A DNA stretch of 43,347 nucleotides from positions 1 to 43,347 of the forward strand of contig JAJYNB010000108.1 in NCBI GenBank assembly GCA_021786555.1. Reading direction: 5' to 3'. Position 1 is the first letter of the stretch. Each line of letters opens with the position of its first letter. A program made the position numbers and the translations under genes. Below are positions 15,990-24,895 of the stretch, one piece after another. The notes under the pieces were generated by a model that saw nothing but the letters and a program-made list of their open reading frames with translations, was not told the origin of the DNA and did not search any database. The DNA comes from Bacillota bacterium (GTDB taxonomy: Bacteria; Bacillota; Desulfitobacteriia; Desulfitobacteriales; JAJXUE01).

Positions 15990-17270
15990 ATGAAAAAAAG
16001 AATACCGGTTTTGGTTGCGCTGTTCCTGAGCTTAAGTTTACTGGTCAGTCTTGCAGGCTGCGGCCAGCCTGCCCAGAGCACAGCGCAGAATAAAATTGTC
16101 CTGGGAGTGCCTACCGCTTTGGGTACTGTTGAAGGCAAAGACTCGCTGAACTCGGTGAACATGGCTGTGGATGAAATCAATGCTGCCGGCGGAGTGGAAG
16201 TTGGCGGCAAGAAGTACCAGCTGAGTGTAGTTTCCATTGACACCAGGGAAGCTGAAGCAGGGATACCGGTGAACGACGCATTGACGGCAGTGGATAAGCT
16301 GATCTCGCAAAATAAGCCCAACGCCATTGTGGTTGGCGCTTTCCGTTCTGAAGTTTTGTTGGCATCCATGGATTTGGTTGCTAAGTATAAAATCCCCTAT
16401 ATAACATCAATCGGCATGGCTCCGGACTACGAGAAAAAGATTGGGGAAAATTACGACAAATACAAGTACTTTTTCCGCATGGGCCTGAACTCAACCTATC
16501 TGGTAGACTACCTGAACAAAACCACGGGCTATATTGGCAAAAACTTCAATTTTAACAAAGTGTATTTTATGTACCAGGACGTTGCCTGGGCTAAGGGGAC
16601 GGCAGCCGGTGTGGCCGCCTGGGCTAAATCCAACGGTTGGACTATCGTAGGCCAGGATTCCTATCCTACCGGCGCGTCGGATTTTTCCTCCTCCCTCGCC
16701 AAAGCCAAGGCGGGCGGGGCGCAATTGATTGTGCCGATTTTCGACATGCCCCAGGCCGGTGTGCTGGTAAAACAGGCTAAATCAATGCAGGTTCCTGCCC
16801 TGCTGGAAGGTTTCATCAGTCCTGTCAGCGCGGGTAACGCCTGGACCACCTTTAACGGGGAAATCGACGGCTTTGTCAACTTCGTGTATGAGGCAGGACC
16901 AATCCCTCTGAAAAACATACCCAAATCAGCCGCGTATAATGATGCTTACGCCAAAAAGTACGGCGAGGATGCCAGGGTAAAACTTGCCGGCCATGGTCCC
17001 GGGCCTGCCTACGATTCGGTTTATGTATTGGTGGACGCAATCAAGCGGGCTAATTCCCTGGACTCCGGCAATATTGTCAGCGCTTTGGAAAAAACCGATT
17101 ATGACGGGGTTATCGGCCATATCAAGTTTAGCAAAAACCACCAGGTCATCTACGGAGAAAACGCCAAGGAAACCGCCAGCGGCCTGGCCTTCCAGTGGCG
17201 GGCCGGCAAGCGGGTGGTTGTGTTCCCGGCAGATGCCGCAGAATCACAGATTCAGCTGCCCCAGCAATAG
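15990..17270 (+). CDS. Liv-type ABC transporter substrate-binding lipoprotein (first set)
   Basis: 426 residues. A lipoprotein signal peptide ends at LAGC (about residue 24), so the mature protein is anchored outside the membrane. The body is a type I periplasmic-binding fold of the LivK class (IVLGVPTALGTVEGKDSLNSV..., DEINAAGGVEVGGKKY, GAFRSEVLL). Such proteins in aromatic-degrading bacteria often bind aromatic or dicarboxylic acids rather than leucine, and the gene environment favours that here (inference). ATG 15990 follows AAGAGGAGG. It starts a five-gene transporter operon that ends with an acyl-CoA ligase, which suggests import followed by CoA activation. Confidence 0.9.
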   Translation: MKKRIPVLVALFLSLSLLVSLAGCGQPAQSTAQNKIVLGVPTALGTVEGKDSLNSVNMAVDEINAAGGVEVGGKKYQLSVVSIDTREAEAGIPVNDALTAVDKLISQNKPNAIVVGAFRSEVLLASMDLVAKYKIPYITSIGMAPDYEKKIGENYDKYKYFFRMGLNSTYLVDYLNKTTGYIGKNFNFNKVYFMYQDVAWAKGTAAGVAAWAKSNGWTIVGQDSYPTGASDFSSSLAKAKAGGAQLIVPIFDMPQAGVLVKQAKSMQVPALLEGFISPVSAGNAWTTFNGEIDGFVNFVYEAGPIPLKNIPKSAAYNDAYAKKYGEDARVKLAGHGPGPAYDSVYVLVDAIKRANSLDSGNIVSALEKTDYDGVIGHIKFSKNHQVIYGENAKETASGLAFQWRAGKRVVVFPADAAESQIQLPQQ

Positions 17271-17302
17271 TTTCCCTAAGCCGTGGTTGTGATTGAGACA
17301 GG

Positions 17303-17328
17303 GAGGAGCGTCTTTAACGGCGCTCCTC
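17303..17328 (+). promoter_or_regulatory. Intercistronic hairpin between substrate-binding protein and permease genes
   Basis: GAGGAGCGTC (17303-17312) pairs with GGCGCTCCTC (17319-17328, one G-T pair) over a 6-nt loop, with no T-tract. It probably protects the 3' end of the upstream mRNA or dampens read-through, so that binding protein outnumbers permease. A comparable hairpin occupies the same place in the second transporter (31690-31720). Confidence 0.55.
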
Positions 17329-17351
17329 AACTACCGGGGGGTTGGTGAAAA

Positions 17352-18224
17352 GTGGTTGCTAATCTTTTGATTTATGGCTTGGTCAACAGTGTGGTGCTCA
17401 TGCTTACGGCCCTGGGCTTCAGCCTGACCTTCGGCCTGAGCGGGGTAGCGAATTTTGCCCACGGCGGGCTCTACCTCTTAGCCGGCTTTCTCGCCTGGAT
17501 TTTCATCAATTCTTTTGGCCTGCCTGCTGCTCTGGGGATGATCCTGGCGGTTATAGTGGTGGGCATCCTGGGGGCGCTGATCTACCGGTTTATCTTGATG
17601 CCTGTCAGGGGTATCGTTTTGTCCGAGGTAATCAGTACCTTTGCAGTGGGAGTGGCTATTCTGGAGTTTTTTCGCTGGAAGGGGTTCGTCACCTACGATT
17701 TCAGCCTGCCTGTTCTGGTACAGGGAAGTGTGAAAATCTCCGGAGTCAGCATCGATTACCAGCGGTTATTGATTATCGCTATCGGCCTGGCCCTGGCTCT
17801 TTTGCTGTGGTTTTTTACCCATCATACCAGGATCGGCCTGGCCCTGCGGGGCATGTCCCAGGATGAATATACAGCTCTTTCGGTCGGCATCGAGTCAGAC
17901 TGGGCAGGCATGCTCAGCCTGGCCCTGGGCGCCGGCCTTGCCGGGGTGGCCGCGGTCGTTATCCTGCCCTTGGGGATTATCTCCATCAATATGGGGTATG
18001 ATGTGCTGCTAATCGCCCTGGCCGTAACAGTTTTGGGAGGATTGGAAAGCACAACCGGCTTGGTGGTTGGCAGTTTTTTTGTCGGGTATGCCATGGTAAT
18101 CACCAGTACCTATTTGGGCCCGCAGTGGGGAGAAGTGGTCTATCTGGGAGCTATCGTCCTGGTCCTGGCCGTTAAACCATCTGGCTTGTTCGGCAAATCT
18201 AAGGAACTGGAAGAGAGGGTTTGA
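17352..18224 (+). CDS. LivH-type ABC transporter permease (first set)
   Basis: 290 residues, very hydrophobic, with about eight membrane segments. It carries the LivH hallmarks LTFGLSGVANFAHGGLYLLAG near the N-terminus and VLGGLESTTGLVVGSFFVG toward the end. It forms half of the membrane channel with the next gene. The start is GTG 17352, after GGGGGTTGGTG. The stop overlaps the start of the partner permease, showing translational coupling. Confidence 0.92.
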   Translation: MVANLLIYGLVNSVVLMLTALGFSLTFGLSGVANFAHGGLYLLAGFLAWIFINSFGLPAALGMILAVIVVGILGALIYRFILMPVRGIVLSEVISTFAVGVAILEFFRWKGFVTYDFSLPVLVQGSVKISGVSIDYQRLLIIAIGLALALLLWFFTHHTRIGLALRGMSQDEYTALSVGIESDWAGMLSLALGAGLAGVAAVVILPLGIISINMGYDVLLIALAVTVLGGLESTTGLVVGSFFVGYAMVITSTYLGPQWGEVVYLGAIVLVLAVKPSGLFGKSKELEERV

Positions 18225-19258
18225 TGATGAACCCAGGCTACAGAAAAGAGAGAATTGACCGGGGTATTAAAGTCAGGTCCGACGATGTGTTTGTGCTTGC
18301 TTCCATGCGGGATTTGCTGTATGTGGTCCTGCCGCGGGCCCTGGTAATCATTCTTCTGCTCATCTTCCCGGCGTTTCAGGACATACTGGGCTCCTACTGG
18401 CAGAATGTAATGTTAAGCACCATGGTCATCGCCCTGTTGGCCCTGAGCTGGGACTTGTTGGCCGGCATTGGTTTGGTGTCTTTGGGCCAATCCCTATTTT
18501 TCGGGATGGGCGGATATCTGGCAGGGTACCTGAGCTTTACCTTCGGGTGGGGTCCGCTGTATACCCTTCCTGTTGCTACCGTGGGCGGTGCGCTCCTCTC
18601 CACCTTGACCCTATATCCCATTCTCCGCTTGAGGGGAATTTATTTCGGCATGATCACCTTTGCCGTGCCCCTTTTGTTATCCCGGGTAATAGAGGTAACC
18701 AAAATTCTCGGCGGTACCGAGGGGATGAGCAGTTTGCCGTCCTTCCCCAATACTGGCTTCGAGCTTTATCTGGTCATGGCTGTTCTTTTCGTCACCGTTT
18801 ATGCCTATCGCATGCTGGTAGGGACTGATTACGGCCTGGTGTTCAACGCCATCCGCGACAACGACCGGGCCGTGGTTGCAGCAGGATATGACATCCAGTG
18901 GTATAAGGCTCAGGGGGTCTTTATCGCCGCTCTGCCCGCTTGTTTCGCAGGGGCTTTTATGACCCACCATTTTCAGTTTGTGGGCATGCCCGCTTTCGCG
19001 CTGGACTACTCTATCCTGCCCCTGACCTCAGTGGTAATCGGCGGTGTGGGCACTTTCTTCGGCGCCGTGCTGGGGAGCTTTGTCCTGGTGCCGCTTTCGG
19101 AACTGCTGCGGGAGTTCGGCTCTTTAAGGGTAGTGGTGTATTCCCTGATGCTCCTGGTGTTCACTATAGGCTTGCCGGAAGGGATTTTTCGCTTTGTCCT
19201 GAGGAAATACCACCAGTTCGAACGGCTGGTGCCGATGGAGGAAGCAAGCAATGAATAA
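18224..19258 (+). CDS. LivM-type ABC transporter permease (first set)
   Basis: About 344 residues. An N-terminal cytoplasmic stretch of about 30 residues precedes the membrane segments. Family signatures GLVSLGQSLFFGMGGYLAGY, LRLRGIYFGMITFA and AIRDNDRAVVAAGYD are present. Three consecutive start codons occur (TTG 18221, ATG 18224, ATG 18227); 18224 overlaps the LivH stop as ATGA and has GAGAGGG just upstream, so 18224 or 18227 is likely. Partner of the LivH permease. Confidence 0.92.
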   Translation: MMNPGYRKERIDRGIKVRSDDVFVLASMRDLLYVVLPRALVIILLLIFPAFQDILGSYWQNVMLSTMVIALLALSWDLLAGIGLVSLGQSLFFGMGGYLAGYLSFTFGWGPLYTLPVATVGGALLSTLTLYPILRLRGIYFGMITFAVPLLLSRVIEVTKILGGTEGMSSLPSFPNTGFELYLVMAVLFVTVYAYRMLVGTDYGLVFNAIRDNDRAVVAAGYDIQWYKAQGVFIAALPACFAGAFMTHHFQFVGMPAFALDYSILPLTSVVIGGVGTFFGAVLGSFVLVPLSELLREFGSLRVVVYSLMLLVFTIGLPEGIFRFVLRKYHQFERLVPMEEASNE

Positions 19259-20015
19259 TAAAACTATTTTACAGCTTGTGGATTTGAGCAAAAGCTTCGG
19301 CGCCGTAAAGGCAGTGAACGGGGTCAGCTTTGAGCTGAAGCGGGGCGAGGCCCTCGGCGTCATCGGTCCTAACGGCTCAGGCAAGAGCACCCTGATTAAC
19401 TTGATCACAGGTTTTGTCAGGCCTACTTCGGGTAAGGTTATTTTCAAGGGCAGGGATATCACCGGCATCCCTCCCCACAAAGCAGTGAACCTGGGTATAG
19501 CCCGCAGTTTCCAGCTGGCCCGGCCCTTTTACAACATCCCGGTCTACAAGAACGTGGTCATTCCCGTTTACTCCCCCCGGGCCAGAAAGCACCTTGGCGC
19601 CAAGTATGGCGACAGGGACGAAGTGGCGATCCACTTGCTGGAGGACGTGGGTTTCGAACGGGATTCTCAGGTGCCCTATAAAAATGCGGGTGAGCTTCCC
19701 CACGGCTATTTGAAACGGCTGGAACTGGCCCGCTGTCTGGCCCTGGACCCAGACCTGATCATCCTGGACGAACTGTTTTCCGGCATGAGCATGTCGGAAA
19801 TAGCCAGCATTTTACCTCTGCTGGAGCGGATCAGGGAGGAAGGAAAAACCTTGATCATGGTTGAGCACCGCTTGAGCGAACTGTTCAGGGTTGTAGACAA
19901 AACAGTGGTACTGAACTTTGGTAAAAAAATAGCGGAGGGAACACCTCGCCAGGTTATGGCAGTAGAAGAGGTTACCAGTGCCTATCTGGGAAGCGAGGTA
20001 ATCTCCAATGCTTAA
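19251..20015 (+). CDS. LivG-type ABC transporter ATPase (first set)
   Basis: 254-residue ATPase that drives the transporter. It has Walker A GPNGSGKS, Walker B LIILDELFSGMS and the switch histidine in MVEHRL. The signature region reads NAGELPHGYLKRLELARCLA, where the usual LSYGQQRR/LSGGQ motif is replaced by LPHGYLKR, a noticeable deviation. The typical LivG insertion (RSFQLARPF) is present. It overlaps its neighbours by 8 bases on both sides. Confidence 0.9.
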   Translation: MNNKTILQLVDLSKSFGAVKAVNGVSFELKRGEALGVIGPNGSGKSTLINLITGFVRPTSGKVIFKGRDITGIPPHKAVNLGIARSFQLARPFYNIPVYKNVVIPVYSPRARKHLGAKYGDRDEVAIHLLEDVGFERDSQVPYKNAGELPHGYLKRLELARCLALDPDLIILDELFSGMSMSEIASILPLLERIREEGKTLIMVEHRLSELFRVVDKTVVLNFGKKIAEGTPRQVMAVEEVTSAYLGSEVISNA

Positions 20016-20751
20016 AGTAAAGAATCTCATGGTTTTTTTCGAAAACGCCCTGGCAGTGAATGACCTGAGCCTGGAAGTGAATGAAGGCGAGGTTATCGGG
20101 GTATTTGGCTCGAACAGCGCCGGCAAGACCACTTTGCTCAATACCATTGCCGGGCTGACCCGTCACCTCAAATACCGCGAACAGAGAAAAGGCGGCATGC
20201 GGATAACCATCAACGGGGAAATCAAATACGCCGGTGAAGAGATCAGCCGTCTTAAACCGAGCGACCGGGTGGCGCGGGGAATTGTCCTCTGCCGGGAAAG
20301 GCATCCTGTGTTGCGGGACAACACGGTGGAAGAAAACCTCAAGCTGGGCGGTTACCTGCGCAAGGACGGTGAAATCAGGCAGAGCATCTCCTCCGTGTAC
20401 GAGCTGTTTCCCGCCCTGCAAAAGCTGAAGGCCAGAAAAGCCGGGATGCTGAGCGGTGGTGAGAAGGAAATGGTGGCAATCGGCATGGCCATGATAGCTA
20501 AGCCGAAATTGCTCCTGATGGATGAACCCCTCTTGGGCCTAAGCCCCGCTATGCAGCACGAAGTGGTGAGGGGTGTAAAAGAAATTTGCCGCCTGGGAGT
20601 GACCATCCTCATATCTGAGCAGTATGCCAGGCCGATTATGCCTGTAATTGACCGGGGCTATGTCATCGAAAACGGCACCATGGTGGTGAGCGGCACTGGA
20701 GCGGAACTGATGGAGAACCCGGAAGTCAAGTCAGCTTACTTTGGCGCGTAA
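20008..20751 (+). CDS. LivF-type ABC transporter ATPase (first set)
   Basis: 247 residues. Walker A GSNSAGKT, signature LSGGEKEM and Walker B LLLMDEPLLGLSP mark a complete ATPase. It pairs with the preceding ATPase as the cytoplasmic engine of the Liv-type importer. An insertion after the Walker A helix (residues about 50-75, HLKYREQRKGGMRITINGE) makes it slightly longer than the second-set copy. Its start overlaps the preceding gene. Confidence 0.91.
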   Translation: MLKVKNLMVFFENALAVNDLSLEVNEGEVIGVFGSNSAGKTTLLNTIAGLTRHLKYREQRKGGMRITINGEIKYAGEEISRLKPSDRVARGIVLCRERHPVLRDNTVEENLKLGGYLRKDGEIRQSISSVYELFPALQKLKARKAGMLSGGEKEMVAIGMAMIAKPKLLLMDEPLLGLSPAMQHEVVRGVKEICRLGVTILISEQYARPIMPVIDRGYVIENGTMVVSGTGAELMENPEVKSAYFGA

Positions 20752-20771
20752 GGAAGCGAGGTGCACAAAAC

Positions 20772-22403
20772 TTGGCAGAACATTTTAACTCTATCAGCGA
20801 AACCTTCAGGCAGATTGCCCGCAAGGTTCCCAACAAGACAGGGCTCATCTACCTGGGTGAAAAATTCAACTATGAGAAACTGGATCTCTTCTCCGACAAG
20901 CTGGCAGGGGCTCTTTTCAGGCAGGGGGTAAGAAAAGGGGACAGGATTATTATCTATGCCCCGCACTGTCCACAGTGGATCATAACCTGGCTGGCAGTAC
21001 AGAAGCTGGGCGGGGTCGCAGTACCGGTAACCCACTTATACGGTCCGAAGGACCTGATGTACATCGCCAATGACAGTGGGGCAGAAACCATTTTCTGTAC
21101 GGACACCAACTTCGGCTATGTAAACAGAATACTGGCAGACACGAAATTGAAACGGGTGGTTGTCACCGGCATTGCCGACCTCTTGCCCCGCTGGAAGAGG
21201 ATGCTGGGAGCCATGCTGGACAAAATCCCCAACGGCAAATTCAGCTTAGGGGAAAAAGTTTTCCTGTTTAAGAACCTGCTCAAGGACAGCGCTCCCCCAC
21301 CCGCTCTGGAGATGACGGGCGAGGAGATCTCAGAAACCCTCTATACGGGCGGCACCACCGGTTTTCCCAAGGGTGTGCCCATCGGCAACGCCCTGTTTTT
21401 GGAAAGCTCAGCCGAACAGCGGAAGGGCAGCCTTGCTTTGATTCCCTTAGGTGAGGATATAGTCTTGCAGGGAGCGCCGCTCTATCACATCCTGGGTCAG
21501 ATGGTGGGATTCGGCTGCCTGTTAGCGGGGGAAACCCTCGTACTCCTTCCCAAAAACCACCTTGACGCTATGTTTGACCATATCCGGCGCTACAAGGTCA
21601 AGAGCATTCTTGGCACCCCCACCATGTACAGGATGATGCTGGAGCACGACCGGATAGACCAGTATAATCTTAAAAGCCTGGAATATGCTTTTTGTGCCGG
21701 GGATGTACTGCCGCGGGAGGTTGCCAACCGGTGGCTGCGTAAGATTGGCAAGCCCCTGTACCAAGGGTACGGGGCTACGGAAACCTGCGGTGGGGTGGCA
21801 AACACGCCTGCCGGCCAGGCTGTGCCGGAGGGGGCTGCAGGGAGAATTCTCCCAATCAAGCAAATCTTGGTTGTGAACAGCGATACCCTTGAACCTGTAC
21901 GCGAGAACGAGTCGGGCGAGCTCCTGGTCTCATCCCGGCATATGGTAGCCGGTTATTGGAACAAACCCGAGGAAACCGGCCTGCACTTTGTTCAGCTACA
22001 GGGGGTGCTCTGGTACAGGACAGGTGACATCGTCAGACTCGACTCTGAGGGCTGGCTCTACTTTATGGACCGCTCGGTCGATGTGATCAAGCACAAAGGA
22101 TACAGGGTCGCAGCATCCAAGATTGACAATGTCCTGCAGGAACACGCGGCGGTAATTGCTGCCTGTACCATAGGGGTTCCCGACCCTGCTGTCGGGGAAA
22201 GGATCAAGTCCTATGTGGTGGTCAAAGATGACGTCAAGGGTGTGAGCGCCCAGGAACTGCTCAAGTGGTGCAGGGAGCGCCTGGCAACCTATGAGGTGCC
22301 CCAGTACATCGAATTCCGCGATATGCTGCCGAAATCAAAAGTCGGCAAGATCCTGCGGCGAGAGTTGAGAGCAGAAGAAAAGCGCAAGGCAGAAGCATCA
22401 TAA
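20772..22403 (+). CDS. AMP-forming acyl-CoA ligase
   Basis: 543-residue ligase of the fatty-acid/aromatic acid:CoA ligase family. It activates a carboxylic acid with ATP and CoA. Intact motifs: YTGGTTGFPKGV (ATP loop), GYGATETCGG, YRTGDIVRLDSEGWLYFMDR, KHKGYRVAASKID and the C-terminal catalytic lysine in KSKVGKILRREL. TTG 20772 is the start; a GGAAGCGAGG ribosome site lies just upstream, 20 bases after the LivF stop. Its place as last gene of a transporter operon suggests it traps the imported acid as a CoA ester. Substrate cannot be read from sequence; cyclohexane- or aryl-carboxylates are plausible from the context. Confidence 0.9.
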   Translation: MAEHFNSISETFRQIARKVPNKTGLIYLGEKFNYEKLDLFSDKLAGALFRQGVRKGDRIIIYAPHCPQWIITWLAVQKLGGVAVPVTHLYGPKDLMYIANDSGAETIFCTDTNFGYVNRILADTKLKRVVVTGIADLLPRWKRMLGAMLDKIPNGKFSLGEKVFLFKNLLKDSAPPPALEMTGEEISETLYTGGTTGFPKGVPIGNALFLESSAEQRKGSLALIPLGEDIVLQGAPLYHILGQMVGFGCLLAGETLVLLPKNHLDAMFDHIRRYKVKSILGTPTMYRMMLEHDRIDQYNLKSLEYAFCAGDVLPREVANRWLRKIGKPLYQGYGATETCGGVANTPAGQAVPEGAAGRILPIKQILVVNSDTLEPVRENESGELLVSSRHMVAGYWNKPEETGLHFVQLQGVLWYRTGDIVRLDSEGWLYFMDRSVDVIKHKGYRVAASKIDNVLQEHAAVIAACTIGVPDPAVGERIKSYVVVKDDVKGVSAQELLKWCRERLATYEVPQYIEFRDMLPKSKVGKILRRELRAEEKRKAEAS

Positions 22404-22429
22404 CACCGGTCAGGGAGGCGAAAACTGTA

Positions 22430-22456
22430 TTAAGGGGATACCCCTTAATTTTTTTT
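22430..22456 (+). terminator. Rho-independent terminator of the first transporter operon
   Basis: TTAAGGGG (22430-22437) pairs with CCCCTTAA (22441-22448) over a 3-nt loop, followed by eight T residues. Clear intrinsic terminator. Confidence 0.9.
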
Positions 22457-22627
22457 GATTCTTTACGGCACTCTCAAGTTTGTGCCCGGGAAATTCCAGG
22501 TTTCTAATAAAGTTTTAATCCATGTAGCTTAAAATGACAACGATAGCACATCCGTACTTGAAAACTAATAGATGATTCGGGCAGATTGTGTTTGAAAGCT
22601 GGGCATTATAAACTAGAGGGTGTAATG

Positions 22628-23299
22628 ATGAAAATTCTGGTTGTAGAAGATGACAGCTCTTTGCTCGGGCTGATCAGCAGTGTGTTAAAAGAAGAGTCTT
22701 ACCAGGTCGATTGCGCAGACAGCGGCAGCGAGGGGTTGCTGATGGCCGAAAGGGATGTTTACGATGCCTTGATTCTGGACATCATGCTGCCTGAGATTGA
22801 TGGCTTGTCCATTGTCAAAAGGCTTCGCGCCCAGTCTGTCAAAACACCGGTCCTGTTCTTAACAGCCAGAGACAGCGTAGAAGACCGTGTCAAGGGCTTG
22901 GATGTAGGAGCAGACGATTATCTTGTCAAGCCTTTTGCCATCAGTGAATTGTTGGCCCGGGTAAGAGCACTGCTGCGCAGGACGAAGGGAGAGATGGATG
23001 GAGAAATTTCCTATGGCCCGATCTCACTCCAGCCAAACACCCATGACGGCTTTGCCGGCGAACACCAGCTTAATCTGACAGTAAAGGAATATGAGCTGCT
23101 GGAGTTCTTGCTGCGCAACAGCGAGCAGATTTTGCTGCGTGAGCAGATTTTTAACCGGATTTGGGGATTTGACTCCGAGTCCGGTATCAACGTTGTTGAC
23201 GTGTATGTGCATTATTTGCGCAAAAAACTGGCGCAATACGACTGCGGCGACTTCATCAAAACAGTGCGCGGCGTCGGCTATATGCTCAAGGGAGAATAG
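22628..23299 (+). CDS. OmpR-family response regulator
   Basis: About 223 residues. N-terminal receiver domain with the acidic pair E7/D8/D9, phospho-acceptor D51 (LILDIMLP), switch threonine in FLTARD and lysine in VKPF. The C-terminal winged-helix DNA-binding domain runs from about residue 125 (LNLTVKEYELLEFLLRN...VDVYVHYLRKKL). Of the two consecutive ATG codons (22625, 22628) the second has better spacing (7 bases) to GAGGG. It lies 5 bases from the sensor kinase gene and will act with it. Targets are unknown; it may not concern the catabolic genes. Confidence 0.93.
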   Translation: MKILVVEDDSSLLGLISSVLKEESYQVDCADSGSEGLLMAERDVYDALILDIMLPEIDGLSIVKRLRAQSVKTPVLFLTARDSVEDRVKGLDVGADDYLVKPFAISELLARVRALLRRTKGEMDGEISYGPISLQPNTHDGFAGEHQLNLTVKEYELLEFLLRNSEQILLREQIFNRIWGFDSESGINVVDVYVHYLRKKLAQYDCGDFIKTVRGVGYMLKGE

Positions 23300-23304
23300 A
23301 CCTT

Positions 23305-24582
23305 ATGTTTCAAAAAACCCGGGTCCGCTTGGCAGCTTTAAACACGCTGGTACTGTTTGTGATTCTCCTCCTGTTTGGGGGAGTTATCTATCTGTATTCG
23401 TACAGGCGTTTGTACGGGCGGGTTGACGTTACGCTTGAGGCGGCAGCCAATCATCTTCAACAGGAGCACTACAGGGACCTGAACCGTCCGGCTGATGACC
23501 GTCCGGCAGACCGGAGAGTAGTAGTCTTGCTCTGGAATAAAGAAGGCCGTTTGCTGGCGCAAGTGCCGCCCGATGCTTTTTTCGCCGCAGATTTGACCAA
23601 GTTTGCCGGCGCCTCCAATGGTTTTCGCAATGTGACTACCGCCGACGGCCATAAATATCGTGCTTTATCCGTTCTTCTGACTCAACCCACGCTGTCAGCA
23701 GGAAATATTACCGCAGGGTTAAGTCCGGATTCAACTATTCTGTTGGTCATGAATATTGATCCGGAATCCCAAATGCTGAGCGACCTGGTGCTGATCATCG
23801 TCATCGGCAGTCTTTCCGGTGGGTTGGTTTCTCTGCTTGCGGGCCTTTTTCTCGCCAACCGTGCCTTGATTCCAATCAAGAAGTCCTGGGACAAACAACA
23901 AGAGTTTGTGGCTGATGCCTCCCACGAATTGCGCACACCTCTTTCCGTCATTCAGGGTCATCTCGAGCTTCTGTTCCGCCATCCTGATCATACTATCGAA
24001 CAGGACAGCGAGAAACTTTCCGCCGTCCTGTCTGAAGTAAAACGAATGACTAAGCTGGTTACCCAGCTGCTGACCCTGGCCCGCTCTGATTCCAACCAAC
24101 TTGAACTGGAACTTATGGAGTTCGGCCTGGGGCGGTTAATCACAGATATAGCAGAACAGTTTAAGATGCTGGCGGAAACCAAGAATATTAGCATAGAGAC
24201 TTTATTAGATAAAAACATTGACTTTTACGGTGACAAGCAGCGTATCAACCAACTCCTGGTAATCCTTTTGGATAATGCTCTGAAGTTTACGCCTGAATCT
24301 GGCAGGATCAGGATAATTGGGAACAGGGTAAGGCACGGCATAAAAATTACTGTGGAGGACACGGGGCCGGGAATTCCCGCTAAAGCTTTACCTTTTGTGT
24401 TTGACCGGTTTTACCGCGGCGATAAGGTTCGGACGCGCAGCGGCAGTGGAACGGGACTCGGCCTGGCCATTGCCAAATGGATAGTAAAAGCTCACCAGGG
24501 AGAGATCTGGGCTGAAAGCAAAGCAGGCGAAGGGACCAGAATTCACATCTCGCTCCCGCTAAGGCGCCCCAGGCAGGCTTAA
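23305..24582 (+). CDS. Membrane sensor histidine kinase
   Basis: 425 residues. Membrane segment 1 at about 12-32, an extracytoplasmic sensor region of roughly 120 residues, and membrane segment 2 at about 157-182. A short linker without an obvious HAMP domain leads to the dimerisation domain with H207 in ASHELRTPL. The ATPase domain has an N-box (LLDNALKFTP), G1 (DTGPGIP), F-box (FDRFYRG) and G2 (GTGLGLAIA). It phosphorylates the preceding regulator. The sensor region is not recognised. A weak hairpin terminator follows. Confidence 0.93.
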   Translation: MFQKTRVRLAALNTLVLFVILLLFGGVIYLYSYRRLYGRVDVTLEAAANHLQQEHYRDLNRPADDRPADRRVVVLLWNKEGRLLAQVPPDAFFAADLTKFAGASNGFRNVTTADGHKYRALSVLLTQPTLSAGNITAGLSPDSTILLVMNIDPESQMLSDLVLIIVIGSLSGGLVSLLAGLFLANRALIPIKKSWDKQQEFVADASHELRTPLSVIQGHLELLFRHPDHTIEQDSEKLSAVLSEVKRMTKLVTQLLTLARSDSNQLELELMEFGLGRLITDIAEQFKMLAETKNISIETLLDKNIDFYGDKQRINQLLVILLDNALKFTPESGRIRIIGNRVRHGIKITVEDTGPGIPAKALPFVFDRFYRGDKVRTRSGSGTGLGLAIAKWIVKAHQGEIWAESKAGEGTRIHISLPLRRPRQA

Positions 24583-24614
24583 GCGTCAAGCCAATCTGAA
24601 TAAATATATTTGTC

Positions 24615-24640
24615 AAAGCTGGGTCAAAAGCCCGGCTTTT
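24615..24640 (+). terminator. Probable terminator after the histidine kinase gene
   Basis: AAAGCTGGG (24615-24623) pairs with CCCGGCTTT (24631-24639, one G-T pair) over a 7-nt loop. The T-tail is short, so termination may be partial; a second hairpin at 24731 could complete it. Confidence 0.6.
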
Positions 24641-24678
24641 CTAATGTTTATATTCTGTTAAGTCATTAGTGAAACTGG

Positions 24679-24797
24679 TGTTGTAGTTTTGCGACGGATG
24701 TTTCCAAAATGCAACAGTAAAGCTTTCAACAGCGGCAAACAGGCTTTGCCGCTTTTTGTTGTCCAGAAGCTGCAGCTGGTGTTGCAGAATTGCCACG
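24679..24797 (+). promoter_or_regulatory. Three enhancer-like dyads upstream of promoter P3
   Basis: Three 18-bp sites fit TGTTGC-N6-GCAACA imperfectly: TGTTGTAGTTTTGCGACG (24679-24696), TGTTTCCAAAATGCAACA (24699-24716) and TGTTGCAGAATTGCCACG (24780-24797). The first two are 20 bp apart. The third lies about 75 bp before the predicted start of transcription, the usual place for a sigma-54 enhancer. The first and third also share a 22-bp direct repeat at 18 positions. The motif differs from the P1/P2 dyads, so a different activator is implied (inference). Confidence 0.45.
24731..24757 (+). terminator. Hairpin terminator upstream of promoter P3
   Basis: AGCGGCAAA (24731-24739) pairs perfectly with TTTGCCGCT (24745-24753) over a 5-nt loop, followed by four T residues. 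It probably insulates the next operon from read-through. Confidence 0.75.
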
Positions 24798-24837
24798 CCG
24801 GTGGGCGCCAGGGCGCCTTAGGACGGCTATCCTGAAC

Positions 24838-24853
24838 TGGCATAAGATTTGCT
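24838..24853 (+). promoter_or_regulatory. Sigma-54 (-24/-12) promoter P3
   Basis: TGGCATAAGATTTGCT has GG at 24839-24840 and GC at 24851-24852 with exactly 10 bp between. It shares TGGCAT...TTGCT with P1 and P2. Predicted transcription start is near 24864, about 30 nt before the 2-enoate-reductase-like gene. Confidence 0.78.
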
Positions 24854-24895
24854 TTAATCTGACTGAAAGATATTAGATTGGTGGAGGTGTCTGCT

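Noticed and set aside
22607..22612. TATAAA as -10 box for the two-component genes
   Set aside because: Transcription would start inside the ribosome site at about 22619, and no -35 box lies at 17 bp.
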